In this document: positions 27,597-37,823 of the stretch, one piece after another
How the letters are laid out: each line of letters begins with the position of its first letter
How positions within the stretch are numbered: the first letter of the stretch is position 1
Assembly: GCF_007558865.1 (NCBI RefSeq)
Contig: NZ_VLPK01000006.1
Location: 124,001 to 188,000, forward strand
Direction: 5' to 3'
DNA length: 64,000 nt
Origin: Mucilaginibacter corticis
GTDB taxonomy: Bacteria; Bacteroidota; Bacteroidia; Sphingobacteriales; Sphingobacteriaceae
Position numbers and translations under genes: made by a program
The notes under the pieces: generated by a model
The model's database searches: none
What the model saw: only the letters and a program-made list of their open reading frames with translations
What the model was told of the DNA's origin: nothing

Positions 27597-30236
27597 TTAT
27601 AAATTATTTTCAGAATTTGAAGGAAAATCAGACTTACTATGCAGCCACTCAGGTTCAGGTGAGTTTTTTAAATAATGATCGAAAAATTGTCTCATCCTAA
27701 TGGTTAAGTCCAGCGCATTTTTCGGCTGTTCAATAGTGTGCCCCTCTTGGTCATACTGTAACATCCATACTTGTTTACCTGCCCTTTGCAATCCAATGTA
27801 AAATTCCAGCCCCTGCGCAAAAGAAGCCGCGCCATCATCCCTATTCTGTACGATCAACAGTGGGGTGCACACTCGAGAAACATTCATTATCGGTGAGTTT
27901 TTTATATAAGTGGAAATATTAACTGAAGGACTTACCCCAAGTCTTGATTGTCCGGTCTCAAACCAAGAGCTGCCAAGCCTTCCATGGTAATTGACCAAGC
28001 CTTGCTGACTATAGGCGCTAATCATGTCGACACAACCAGATACGCTGCAAGCGGCGGCAAATATCGGAGAATCTGTGACTACGCAATTAACTTCATATCC
28101 TCCGAAACTATGGCCCTGAAGACCCATTTTCGCGCTGTCTACCCATGAAAACGTCTTTAATTTTTGGGCTGCAGAAACTATGGAATTTGTAATATTCTCT
28201 CTTGGACTGCCTACAACATAGTGAATATCAGGGATAAACACCAGATATCCGTTACTCACATAAAATGCTATATCAACATTTGCAGCAGACAGGGCCGGCT
28301 CGGGAAATCTGTGTAATTCCCCACTTCTTGTTTCATAAAAGTTGAATAAAACAGGATATTTTTTTGATTTATCAAAATTCTCTGGCTTGTACAATATACC
28401 TTTTGACCTTTGTCCGCCAGGCAACTCCCACGTAACTAATTCTGAAGTCATCCAATTAAGATTGGCAGGAGGAGTTTTTGAAAAAACAGGGTTGAAAGTT
28501 TTAAAATCGTTTGTCAGCATAGTGAATATGCCGCTTTCTGATGACTCTCTTGAAACTATATATTTATCGCATCCAGAAAGCTTGATTGGTATTTGGCCTG
28601 CTCCATTGTATGGCCCGGAATTATCGCCATACATGAGGTAGTCTGGCAACCAATAAACAAATGGTCCCATGGTAAAACATACGGGTTTACCAGCAAAACC
28701 TGTATTTATTTTCCAAAAACCATTGTCCATAGTCCGTTCATCTAAAGCGATTAATAGCAACTCTTCGTTTTTTTTTAAACTTGTCTCTATTATGGTCCGG
28801 AAATCTGTCGGTCTTCTGAACACAATTGCATTTTGCCGACCGAATCCTACTGTAAGGTTATGAGCTTTAAACGTTCGCTGACAATCTACTTTCCAAATAT
28901 CATAGCGATCATAGATTAGAAAGTATTCATCACCGGGACCCCACCCTGCAAATCCAAAGTTTCTTCGTCTATCCGGAGCATTACCAATGGCGTCGTCGTA
29001 AAGCGGGACCGGTATAAGTGACCGCAAGCGCGTCAGTTTATGTGACTGTAAATTGAAATAAAAGGCATCTTTGGAACTGTCATCAAAGCCATACAAAAAT
29101 TTTCCGGCAGGAGAATAAAAGATGATTGATCTTGTTTCGTTGACACCTGTATCAACAAATAGCTTTTTTTCCAAAAGATTAAACAAACATAACTGATTTC
29201 GAATGCCACTTTTCAATATCAAAAAATCATGCAAAACATTTCGTCCCTCATCTACCCCATGATCTATATTTTTACGATCCATGATCAATTCGCGATTCCC
29301 GGATGCCAGGTTAAAAACTATAAGATGCTCATTCTGCCGATTTTGTAAAGGCAACCCTTTTGACGCTTGAGGTTGTGCGCCGTCGACAAAACTATATAAA
29401 TCAGGTCCGTCGTTAGTTTTTTTCGGTGGTACTGTAATAGTATCAATTATTTTTCGGACAATTCCAACCCTGCTTTCTTCCTGGTTAAAAACCAAGTTGC
29501 TATAGGTAGTTTGCATTCCATTATGATAACGGTCCGAATCAGGTAAATTGATTAATTTGAGCGCCTCGGTAGCGAGATTTTCATAGCGAAGGGTATATTT
29601 ATGATTGGAGATTATGATTGCACCAAATCTACCCCCGTTTTGACTGAATGCTAATTCTGAAACCGCACCGGATAAGGTCTCTGTTCGCGATTTTAATGTT
29701 CTCAGATTAATGATTATTAATGATTTATCAGCTGTCAAAACCAAGTACGATTGTTGTGGATTTATAAAATAGTTATTACAATCAGGTTGAGTACGGACGA
29801 CGGCGAGTACTGACAAGCTTACCAAAATGACTGTGTCTTTATTTTTGGTCAGCAGAATGTTTCCGACTGGATGGAATTCATCACCCTTCAGACTAAATTC
29901 TTTACCGTCGGCAAAACGATAGATGAATATTTTACCATCTGATTTGTAATACACACAGTTTCCTTCCGGGCCAAAGCCGGGGTCCTCTCCGTTAAATTGA
30001 ATAACGCGATGCTTGGCAGATACTTCCGTAGGTTTTATTGTGAAATAGGACTTGCCACTTTTAAACGTATAGGAAATTATGGCAAATTTCCCGTCCGGAC
30101 TTACTCTGCAACTACTGTCTTTGTCTTGCCAGTGACCGATGTCATCAATCGTCATGGCATGTTTCAGCGTACCCGGCTGCGAAAAGCTTGCTGCAGGAAA
30201 CAAGAGAAGTATAGCTAATTGAATTAAACGTTTCAT
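27597..30236 (-). CDS. Secreted S9-family (prolyl oligopeptidase-like) serine peptidase
   Basis: 879 residues with signal peptide MKRLIQLAILLLFPAASFSQ. The long N-terminal part has WD-like beta-propeller strands, as in DPP-IV/POP enzymes. The C-terminal alpha/beta hydrolase has the nucleophile in LQGHSFGGYEVN, the acid in LIVQNRDDGAASF and the histidine in QEGHTIEQPKN. It sits between SusD and GH2 genes, so it probably works on peptides or glycopeptides taken up by the same locus. Substrate unknown. Confidence 0.88.
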   Translation of the reverse strand: MKRLIQLAILLLFPAASFSQPGTLKHAMTIDDIGHWQDKDSSCRVSPDGKFAIISYTFKSGKSYFTIKPTEVSAKHRVIQFNGEDPGFGPEGNCVYYKSDGKIFIYRFADGKEFSLKGDEFHPVGNILLTKNKDTVILVSLSVLAVVRTQPDCNNYFINPQQSYLVLTADKSLIIINLRTLKSRTETLSGAVSELAFSQNGGRFGAIIISNHKYTLRYENLATEALKLINLPDSDRYHNGMQTTYSNLVFNQEESRVGIVRKIIDTITVPPKKTNDGPDLYSFVDGAQPQASKGLPLQNRQNEHLIVFNLASGNRELIMDRKNIDHGVDEGRNVLHDFLILKSGIRNQLCLFNLLEKKLFVDTGVNETRSIIFYSPAGKFLYGFDDSSKDAFYFNLQSHKLTRLRSLIPVPLYDDAIGNAPDRRRNFGFAGWGPGDEYFLIYDRYDIWKVDCQRTFKAHNLTVGFGRQNAIVFRRPTDFRTIIETSLKKNEELLLIALDERTMDNGFWKINTGFAGKPVCFTMGPFVYWLPDYLMYGDNSGPYNGAGQIPIKLSGCDKYIVSRESSESGIFTMLTNDFKTFNPVFSKTPPANLNWMTSELVTWELPGGQRSKGILYKPENFDKSKKYPVLFNFYETRSGELHRFPEPALSAANVDIAFYVSNGYLVFIPDIHYVVGSPRENITNSIVSAAQKLKTFSWVDSAKMGLQGHSFGGYEVNCVVTDSPIFAAACSVSGCVDMISAYSQQGLVNYHGRLGSSWFETGQSRLGVSPSVNISTYIKNSPIMNVSRVCTPLLIVQNRDDGAASFAQGLEFYIGLQRAGKQVWMLQYDQEGHTIEQPKNALDLTIRMRQFFDHYLKNSPEPEWLHSKSDFPSNSENNL

Positions 30237-30244
30237 AAGTTTGA

Positions 30245-31702
30245 TTAATATCCGGGATTTTGTTTCAGGGCTGGATCCTTTACAATGTCATCCTGAAGGA
30301 TGGGCCAGAATTTATCCGTGCTTTTCCAGTTTTTTTTGACTTGTGATAGTTCTTCATCTGCCAGCGAAATAGATGGATTGGTTGCGCTTGGCCATCTTTT
30401 CAAGTCAAAGAAACGATTTCCCCATTCACAGAACAACTCACATTGTCGTTCCCTTTCTACTGCCTTCATTGCGTTTGCGGCTGACATGCCTATTGGTAAC
30501 GGAGGCAGTGGATTGGGATTCTGAGATGTGGGAGCTACGCGTGCACGGCCTCTTAAAATATTAAGGTCCCCTACGCCCGCATCGATTTTATGCTGTTTTA
30601 TTCTGGCTTCTGCTCGAATCAGGTATTGTTCGGCCAATCTCAATACCATTGAATATTCAGTCGTTACAGGAGCTTGAACTACTATGCCGCCAACTTTATA
30701 CTTGGCATCAAAGTAAAATCCAGAAGCAATGTCGATCCATTTAGTTCTACGGCCATCACCCACATCAAATACATTGAGTTGTGTATCCGACAAATAAACG
30801 GGTTGCCCCATCCCCGGGCCTCCTGGAGGTAATACAAAAAACCTTCCTTCCTGGGTTGCGGTAACCAATGTGGGTTGTATTTGCCAGATAGCTTCTTTAC
30901 TATTTTTGAGAAAAACATTATCCAAAGGCACTAATGCATATGTCGAATCGGCAATGAGCTTAGAGGCGTAGATTTCAGCCTCGGCATATTTTTGCTGATA
31001 TAAATAAACCCGAGATAATAACGCAGTAGCCGCAGCCTTAGCCGGACGCACACGTTCTGGAGATCCACCATAAGGTTTCAATGTACCATCAAGGTAATCC
31101 GAGCTTAGATCAGCTTCTGCGTTTAACAAATCATTTGTGATCTGTTGATAAATTGAGGCTACAGGGCTTCTGCTCAGAACGGAATTGACTTTGTAATCCG
31201 GTGTAACTACCAGCGGAACGTCACCGTATAGATTTACCAAATAGAAATAGCAAAAAGCCCTGATAAACTCGGCTTCACCCTTTAATTGTGTTTTCACAGC
31301 AGGACTAAGCGTGGCTGAGTGGCCAAGACCTGAAAGAACGGTATTCGTTGTAAATATCGTCGCGTAATAATTACCCCACGGACCGGTCACCGTCGGATTT
31401 AGCGAATTGGTATAAAATAAATTCAACCCGGTATTAGTAGCATCAAACAAATTCAGTTCGTCAGCATACAGTCCTCCGATGGCTGACAGTGACATTAGCG
31501 AACCGTTACCTGATAAATCTTGTTGGCTAAGCGACTCATAGATGTTTGTCACCACCGCGATCGCGTTATCATCTGTAGAAAAAACGGAGCCTTCGGTCGT
31601 ACGGGTAATTGGCGGATCTACTTCCACCAGCTTTTTACAGGAATAAAATGCTATAATCAGGATACCCGACAGAATATATGATAGTTTCTTTTTCATACTC
31701 AT
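30245..31702 (-). CDS. SusD/RagB-family nutrient-binding lipoprotein
   Basis: 485 residues. Lipoprotein signal with cysteine in IIAFYSCKKLVEVDPP, the usual SusD start. The SusD fold is shown by AEFIRAFCYFYLVNLYGDVPLV, a TPR-rich core and the C-terminal ERQCELFCEWGNRFFDLKRW with PILQDDIVKDPALKQNPGY. Surface lid for the SusC channel encoded 13 bp upstream. Confidence 0.96.
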   Translation of the reverse strand: MSMKKKLSYILSGILIIAFYSCKKLVEVDPPITRTTEGSVFSTDDNAIAVVTNIYESLSQQDLSGNGSLMSLSAIGGLYADELNLFDATNTGLNLFYTNSLNPTVTGPWGNYYATIFTTNTVLSGLGHSATLSPAVKTQLKGEAEFIRAFCYFYLVNLYGDVPLVVTPDYKVNSVLSRSPVASIYQQITNDLLNAEADLSSDYLDGTLKPYGGSPERVRPAKAAATALLSRVYLYQQKYAEAEIYASKLIADSTYALVPLDNVFLKNSKEAIWQIQPTLVTATQEGRFFVLPPGGPGMGQPVYLSDTQLNVFDVGDGRRTKWIDIASGFYFDAKYKVGGIVVQAPVTTEYSMVLRLAEQYLIRAEARIKQHKIDAGVGDLNILRGRARVAPTSQNPNPLPPLPIGMSAANAMKAVERERQCELFCEWGNRFFDLKRWPSATNPSISLADEELSQVKKNWKSTDKFWPILQDDIVKDPALKQNPGY

Positions 31703-31715
31703 TTATTAATCAGAA

Positions 31716-34700
31716 TTAAAATGTTACCTGAACACCTAGCGTGTATACCCTAAGTGGTGGCAAAGTAGTAGTAGATTTTGTTTCCGGGTCAAGACCCAAG
31801 TAATTGGTGAACGTCAACAGGTTCTGCCCTTGAAAAAAAATGCGAGCATTTTGCATTTGAGCCTTCGTTTTCCACAATTGTGGAAGATCCCAGGAAAGCG
31901 ACACATTTTTTAACCTCGCATAAGATGCGTTTCCCCACACTGAATTATTTGGAGAAGGAAAGTAGGGATAGGTTGTCGTGAATTTTTGATAAGTGGCTAC
32001 GTCTCCAGCCTTTTGCCATCTGTCAAGAACATAGGTGGGTTGATTATATCCCACTGCGCCCGGAATCACATTTCCGTTTTGTGTTGAATAATAAATCGAG
32101 CCTTGCTGTTTGACAAACGTGATAAGCATATCCAGTGATAAAGATTTATAGCGTAATCCCGGGGTCACACCTCCGTAAAACTCAGGATCCGGATTTTGAA
32201 GCAAAGTCATATCGTCGGGATAAGACGGAAAACTAACAACTGAACCATTTTTGGCCAAAAATTGGCGAACTCCAGTCGCGGCATCTACCGGTAATAAATT
32301 ATAGGCTTTCTGGATATTGATAGACTGCCCGATGATTAGTTGTGTTGCATACGACGATGTTGCGAGCGTTTTGAAAGACACCAGTTTATTTTTCGGAATG
32401 GTCGCGTTAATTCCCAGCGTAAACTGAAAATCTTTATTTTTTATAATCTGACCATTAATGGTTAACTCCAGTCCGCTGTTTTGTATTGTGGCAGGAAAAT
32501 TTTCCGCGATTGAACCGGCACCGGTAATACTGGGCAGCGGGTAATAAAGCAGTTCATTGGATGAGCGGTTCCTGTTGTAGTTAGCATTAATGGTTAGTCT
32601 GTCCTTAAAGAGTCCCAGATCCAGACCAAATTGCAATTTTCGCGTTTCTTCCCATTGCAGGTAAGGGTTGGATATGCCAGTGGAAGATAGCGTAGTGATA
32701 CCCTGGTAAGGAATTGGTTCTGTACTGTTGAAATACAAACTATAATATGAATAATCACCAATCTGGTCACTTCCTGTTGTTCCGTAGCTCCCCCTTAATT
32801 TTCCAAAACTGAGAAATTCAAGACTATTCTTAACAAATGCTTCATTAGAGAAAACCCAACCGCCAGCCATGGACCAAAAATCATGATAGTGATTGTCAGC
32901 CCCAAATCTGCTGCTGCCATCTTTACGAATATTGAAACTAGCAAGATACCTGTCTCCCCAATTATAATTTAAGCGGCCAAATATGGAATTAGTTTTATAT
33001 TTCGATATGATACTGCTGTTTGGAGGAATAGTGATCGTTGTAGCCGCACTTTGATTCAGTAGCGATTGATCGTTTGCAAATCCGGAAGTGATTAATTCCG
33101 ACCGGTTATCGTTTTCCTGGTCAATAGCATTACCGAGAACGGCATCAAGTGTACCTTTGAACAACGTCGTAGTGTAGGTCAATTGCGGTTCGATCTGCCA
33201 GGAAGATACGCTATTCGTCCCATACATAGCCGTCCGGTAGCTTGGCAACACGGGAATAAGTGGACTAACTAGCGTGCCGGGATATAAGCCTTGTTCATTC
33301 CCCTCTAGCTGTGAATAACTAAAAAGCGTTTTGGCGTATAAACCTTTCACAATTTCGTAACTAAAAGTCATACTGCTAAGAAGATTGTCCGTTTTCACAT
33401 GGTAGTTTGCATATAAAAAATTGACAAGAGGATTAGCCTGGAATATCGTTTTTGCACCCGTACTCGGGTCAGTAAAGATATTATAGTTTAATGTTCCGTC
33501 AGGGTTGTGCAAAGACGGGGCATTGGGAGGAGTCGTCATCGCATTTACCGTAAGATCCGCCAATGGTAAATGATTATCATCAGCCATATAGTCTCCAGTA
33601 AATGTCATTTTAAATCTTTGATTTGCCGAAGCACTATTAAGATTGAAATGTATAGATCCTTTTTGATCATTGTCTGCCCCGGGAAATACCGTAGTTTCCC
33701 GATGCCAGTTACTGCTTACTAGATAATTGGTATTATTTGACCCGCCTGATACGGACAACTGGGCGTCATTGTACTGAGCTTTCTTACCAAGGAACACTTT
33801 CTGCCAGTCAGTATTTGCATGCTGATCGTATAATAAAAGATCAAAATTACTACCATTAACAGGTTGGGTAGTATAGTCTATTCCATCATTCTTATACCCT
33901 TCTTTACGCATTGCGACATATTGATCTGTATTCATGAGACGCATTTTCTCGCCGACTTGTCCTATACCGGATTGAATATTGAACGTAACAGCAGTTTGTC
34001 CTGATTTCCCTTTCTTTGTGGTGATCAAAATCGCCCCGTTTGCTGCCCTGCTTCCGTAAATTGCAGTTGCATCCGCGTCCTTAAGCACATCTATACTTTC
34101 AATGTCGGCAGGATTGATAAAACTCAGCGGACTGCTGGCGTAATTGCCTGATGTACCCTGAATGTTGCTTAGGCTTGGCAACAATTGCGATATATATGGC
34201 ACCCCGTTAACGACAAATAACGGATCATTCCCATTAAGAATACTGTTCGTTCCTTGAATGCGTACTTTTACTCCGCTGTTAGCAAAACCAGTTGCTTGCT
34301 CGATAAACACACCAGGAACTCTGCCTTCAATCGCCAGTAAGGGATTTTGTACAGGGGCTTTTTCAATATCAAGGGCTTTTATAGTTGAAATATTCCCTGT
34401 GCTCAAACGCTGAGAAGTTATGCCATAAGCTTGGACTTGTACTTCGTCCAATTTCGAAGTACTAACCTCCATTTTGATATTATTTAACTGTCCGTCTGCT
34501 TCGATCTCATAGGGTTTGTAGCCAATAAAAGTAATAGATAGTATAGCTTTGGGGTCTACCCGTTTAATGCTAAATTCACCTTTAGCATCCGTAATCGTTG
34601 CACCATTACCGTTCTTAACGCGAATGCTCACCCCCGCCATCGGCTTCCCCGTCTCATCAACCACCCTCCCATGCACATCAATCACATTAAAAAATGACGT

Positions 34701-35075
34701 AATCTTATCAATAATGGAGGGTTCTTTCTTTTTAACTACGATAGACTTATCCTCAATCGTATAAGTCAAAGGCTGCCCTTCAAACAGCTTATCAAGGACA
34801 TCCTTCAATTCCAGGTCCTTCACCTCCAGCGTCACCGGCTTCACCGATTCCAGCGTCCTGGTCTGATAAGCAAAATCATAACCCGTCTGGCTATGCAACT
34901 CCTGGAACACCCTCGCCAGCGGCGCATCATGCACAGCCAGGCTCACCTTCTGCGCCAGGCTGCTCGCGCTCACCTGCAAAATAAACAACAACAACAGGAA
35001 GGTCGTGATCCTCATGACCAGGAAGAGTTTTTGCGTACGGCCATGCCATACGGATTGTTTGTAAAAATCGTACAT
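31716..35075 (-). CDS. SusC/RagA-family TonB-dependent receptor with STN domain
   Basis: 1119 residues, complete. Signal segment (about 15-45, ITTFLLLLFILQVSASSLAQ), STN domain (about 45-115), carboxypeptidase-D-like extension (VHGRVVDETGKPMAGVSIRV), plug with DADATAIYGSRAANGAILITT, then a long beta-barrel ending in a hydrophobic strand (RVYTLGVQVTF). The STN domain and upstream FecR gene imply sigma/anti-sigma control. With SusD it forms the uptake complex of this locus. Confidence 0.96.
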   Translation of the reverse strand: MYDFYKQSVWHGRTQKLFLVMRITTFLLLLFILQVSASSLAQKVSLAVHDAPLARVFQELHSQTGYDFAYQTRTLESVKPVTLEVKDLELKDVLDKLFEGQPLTYTIEDKSIVVKKKEPSIIDKITSFFNVIDVHGRVVDETGKPMAGVSIRVKNGNGATITDAKGEFSIKRVDPKAILSITFIGYKPYEIEADGQLNNIKMEVSTSKLDEVQVQAYGITSQRLSTGNISTIKALDIEKAPVQNPLLAIEGRVPGVFIEQATGFANSGVKVRIQGTNSILNGNDPLFVVNGVPYISQLLPSLSNIQGTSGNYASSPLSFINPADIESIDVLKDADATAIYGSRAANGAILITTKKGKSGQTAVTFNIQSGIGQVGEKMRLMNTDQYVAMRKEGYKNDGIDYTTQPVNGSNFDLLLYDQHANTDWQKVFLGKKAQYNDAQLSVSGGSNNTNYLVSSNWHRETTVFPGADNDQKGSIHFNLNSASANQRFKMTFTGDYMADDNHLPLADLTVNAMTTPPNAPSLHNPDGTLNYNIFTDPSTGAKTIFQANPLVNFLYANYHVKTDNLLSSMTFSYEIVKGLYAKTLFSYSQLEGNEQGLYPGTLVSPLIPVLPSYRTAMYGTNSVSSWQIEPQLTYTTTLFKGTLDAVLGNAIDQENDNRSELITSGFANDQSLLNQSAATTITIPPNSSIISKYKTNSIFGRLNYNWGDRYLASFNIRKDGSSRFGADNHYHDFWSMAGGWVFSNEAFVKNSLEFLSFGKLRGSYGTTGSDQIGDYSYYSLYFNSTEPIPYQGITTLSSTGISNPYLQWEETRKLQFGLDLGLFKDRLTINANYNRNRSSNELLYYPLPSITGAGSIAENFPATIQNSGLELTINGQIIKNKDFQFTLGINATIPKNKLVSFKTLATSSYATQLIIGQSINIQKAYNLLPVDAATGVRQFLAKNGSVVSFPSYPDDMTLLQNPDPEFYGGVTPGLRYKSLSLDMLITFVKQQGSIYYSTQNGNVIPGAVGYNQPTYVLDRWQKAGDVATYQKFTTTYPYFPSPNNSVWGNASYARLKNVSLSWDLPQLWKTKAQMQNARIFFQGQNLLTFTNYLGLDPETKSTTTLPPLRVYTLGVQVTF

Positions 35076-35153
35076 TCGTTCAGTTTGGATTTTAATGCCT
35101 TTGCCGTTAGTTTACCAGACGCAGCGGCTCAGGCGGTTCATAAATTCATTCCC

Positions 35154-35185
35154 GTCATCCCCATCCCAATGGGGATGACTTTTTT
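35154..35185 (+). terminator. Terminator-like hairpin between fecR and susC, T-run on the plus strand
   Basis: Perfect 11-bp stem GTCATCCCCAT / ATGGGGATGAC with a CCCA loop, then six T on the plus strand. No plus-strand gene precedes it. On the minus strand, the one transcribed, it is a strong hairpin without a U-tract in the 134-bp fecR-susC spacer. Confidence 0.55.
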
Positions 35186-35209
35186 ATTTCGGGGGTTATG
35201 GCTTTTCTT

Positions 35210-36313
35210 TTACTGCGAGACCGTGACCCTCCTTCCTGTGATCTTAAAGTGTACGCCCCCCGTCCTTTCCAGCAGCTTCAGCACACTGCTGATATTGTGC
35301 TGCCGCGAGATCAGGGAGCTGAAACCGTCGGTACTGATCGTTCCCTGGTAGTCCACATCCATTTCGTACCAGCGGCCCAGCTGGCGCATGATCGTACGGA
35401 TATCGTTGTTCTCAAAATCAAAATCCCCGTTCTTCCAGGCTAAGTATTGGGAGGTGTTCACTTCCGTTATTTTCTCACCATCCGTTTGCTGGCCCGGTTT
35501 CAGGACTTTATTATTGACTTTCACACTGCCTTCTACCAGGGTGGTTAGCGTCGCTTTTTCATCTATGTAGGCGCTCACGTTAAAGGCCGTCCCTAAATCT
35601 TCGACCGTTTGGTTAGCCGTTTTGACTTTGAAAGGCTGCGCCGCGTTATGCTTTACTTCGAAATAAGCTTCGCCTGTTAATTCGACAATCCTTTCCTTGC
35701 CGTTAAAGACGGTCGGAAAGGTCAGTTTGGATTGGGCGTTGAGCCAGACCTTGGTGCCGTCAGCGAGTACCAAAGGGAAAGGCGAAGCTTCGCCCCTGGC
35801 TGTAGACAAAGTATTGTAGCTGACCATGTTTTCTTTATCAACAATAGTATAAGTGACAGCCCCGCCACCTGCAATAATGGTCGTGGCCCCTTGAACCGCT
35901 AATGTCCCGTTACTCTTTTTTGTTAAAGCGATCTGTTTGCCGCCGGCGAGTGTCAGGGTCGCGCGGTTATGACCCGGGGCGATATCGTGCTGGGCGATGA
36001 TGACGGGCTTCGCCTGTTTTTGAATAATTAAAAAGGCGCCAGCCGATAAGATCAGCAAAATTGACGCTGCTGCAGCGATGCGCGGCCATAAGCGGCGGAT
36101 TTTCGCGGGAGGCGCAAGCGGCAGGCGTCCGCGTAACAGACTTTCAGTTTCGGCTAAACCGGCTTCATCGAGCTCGTCTTTGCTTTCTTCACCATAACGG
36201 TTATACCAGGCATCCAGCAAGCGCCGTTCCTCCGCGCTCAAAGTGCCGTTCTGATATTTTTTTACTAATTCGAGGAATTGCTTTTTCCGTGTCATTGAAG
36301 TAAAGACGGACAA
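35210..36313 (-). CDS. FecR-family anti-sigma factor
   Basis: 367 residues: N-terminal helical part, membrane segment near 85-107 (RIAAAASILLILSAGAFLII), FecR domain with VWLNAQSKLTFPTVF and ELTGEAYFEV, and C-terminal DUF4974-like domain with LGRWYEMDVDYQG. It should transmit signal from the STN domain of the SusC receptor downstream. Unlike the pair at 1934-3672, no sigma gene lies directly upstream; the nearest is at 38700-39272. Confidence 0.95.
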   Translation of the reverse strand: MSVFTSMTRKKQFLELVKKYQNGTLSAEERRLLDAWYNRYGEESKDELDEAGLAETESLLRGRLPLAPPAKIRRLWPRIAAAASILLILSAGAFLIIQKQAKPVIIAQHDIAPGHNRATLTLAGGKQIALTKKSNGTLAVQGATTIIAGGGAVTYTIVDKENMVSYNTLSTARGEASPFPLVLADGTKVWLNAQSKLTFPTVFNGKERIVELTGEAYFEVKHNAAQPFKVKTANQTVEDLGTAFNVSAYIDEKATLTTLVEGSVKVNNKVLKPGQQTDGEKITEVNTSQYLAWKNGDFDFENNDIRTIMRQLGRWYEMDVDYQGTISTDGFSSLISRQHNISSVLKLLERTGGVHFKITGRRVTVSQ

Positions 36314-36423
36314 GCAGGCCCCGCGTAATAAAAAATCGTAAAAAAATTGTTAAATAATTTTAAGCTCTCTTTTTTGATGAGACCATTTCCCCTCTTTTAT
36401 GGATACAAATCAACTATTGTTTG

Positions 36424-37191
36424 TTAACGGGAATACAGATCAGGCGGGAATCTTGATGCACTGTTTAAAAACAAGGCAGCCTGAGATTGCCCGTTGATTT
36501 CCACTTTGAGATCAGCAGTAGGGCCAAAACCGACTTCATCCCGGTCGTCGGTAAATAAGCCCGAAAACACCTGGTTGCAAAAAGCATCCAGCGATGCACC
36601 GTGATCCAGGCCGGGCCCTGCAAGAGCGGTCTGTACCGCGGGCGGGATCAATTCAGCAACCCGGCACCCGGTAGCAGACAGGGCATGCCGCAGGATCAGC
36701 GTATAATGGTGTAAAGCCGCTTTACAGGCGCTATAAACCGGAGCGAAAGCCTGCGGGATATAGGCGCCTCCCGAGGTCACATTAACAATCAGCGCATTTT
36801 TACCATCCGCTAACAGCACTGGGATCAGCAAGTGGTTTAGATGGATCGGGCCGGACAGTAAGATATCGATTTCAGCCTGTCGTTCCGACCACGAAGCGTT
36901 ATCTGCTGCCAGCCCAATACGGCGCTGGATACCGGCGTTATTGATCAGGATATTTAAACCGGGCAAAGTTTGCTCGAGATACATGGCCAGTTTTTCGCGC
37001 TCCTCCGGGTTGCCGATATCATTCTGATAGATTAGCAGGCCGGGCAGTTCGGCCGCCGCTTCCTTGAGTTTGGCTTCGTTTCTACCCGTTACCATCACGG
37101 TACAGCCCGCCGCCAACAGGCGTGCGGCCAGCCCTTTACCAATGCCCTCACTGCCACCGGTGATCAGAACTTTTGCATTTTTCAGTTTCAT
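36424..37191 (-). CDS. Short-chain dehydrogenase/reductase (DltE-like)
   Basis: 255 residues. Cofactor motif TGGSEGIGKG near the N-terminus, NNAGIQ, serine in NVTSGGAY and catalytic YSACK. 'SEGIG' and the NNAGIQ form resemble DltE-type SDRs. It follows an AraC-type regulator by 45 bp on the same strand, so the two form a small operon. The substrate is unknown. Confidence 0.9.
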   Translation of the reverse strand: MKLKNAKVLITGGSEGIGKGLAARLLAAGCTVMVTGRNEAKLKEAAAELPGLLIYQNDIGNPEEREKLAMYLEQTLPGLNILINNAGIQRRIGLAADNASWSERQAEIDILLSGPIHLNHLLIPVLLADGKNALIVNVTSGGAYIPQAFAPVYSACKAALHHYTLILRHALSATGCRVAELIPPAVQTALAGPGLDHGASLDAFCNQVFSGLFTDDRDEVGFGPTADLKVEINGQSQAALFLNSASRFPPDLYSR

Positions 37192-37236
37192 GTTGATTTT
37201 TTTTCAAAGGTCGGAGCCGCCAGACGATAAAAATGG

Positions 37237-37599
37237 TCATGATTTAAGTATTTTGCTTTGTCGGAATTCTTTTGGCGAAACGCCGTTAAAACGCCGGAAC
37301 CATTTGGTGAATTGAGAGGGCTCAAAATCCAGCGCAAGCGCGATGTCTTTGATGCTTAAGGCCGGATTAGTCAATAAAGCGCGTAACAGTTGCGTGATCT
37401 TTTCCTGGTAGATACCGCAAGGCGAAGTGCCGGTCGCGTCTTTGATCGTGTTACTCAGATGCGTGGGATGTATATGCAACAGCTCGGCAAATTGCTCGAT
37501 TTCCAGCATTTTAGTCGCCCGCAAATTCACAAGGTCGGCCAGGTGCTGGTCAACTAATTGTTTGAAAGCTTCCGTAAGTTGCTGGGGACGGGTCGTCAT
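37237..37599 (-). CDS. AraC-family DNA-binding domain protein without ligand domain
   Basis: 120 residues from the ATG at 37599. Two HTH motifs of the AraC/XylS domain: IEQFAELLHIHPTHLSNTIKDATGTSP and IKDIALALDFEPSQFTKWFRRFNGVSPKEFR. The usual 150-residue sensing domain is missing, with only about 30 helical residues in front. It probably controls the SDR gene behind it. Confidence 0.85.
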   Translation of the reverse strand: MTTRPQQLTEAFKQLVDQHLADLVNLRATKMLEIEQFAELLHIHPTHLSNTIKDATGTSPCGIYQEKITQLLRALLTNPALSIKDIALALDFEPSQFTKWFRRFNGVSPKEFRQSKILKS

Positions 37600-37823
37600 G
37601 ATTTTCAAAATTACAACAAAGCCGACGTATCAGGTCTCATCAAAAAAGAAAACCTACAAATAATTCTAATTGTTATTATTCACAGCTTATCATACACCTT
37701 TTTTAATGGTTGTGAATTGGCGAACGAACGCTTGTAATAGTTAACTTAGCTATTACAAATGACACTAATTATATGGGATCAATATGGTCTTGGCTGTAAA
37801 TTCTAATTACTAAATCTTCAATA

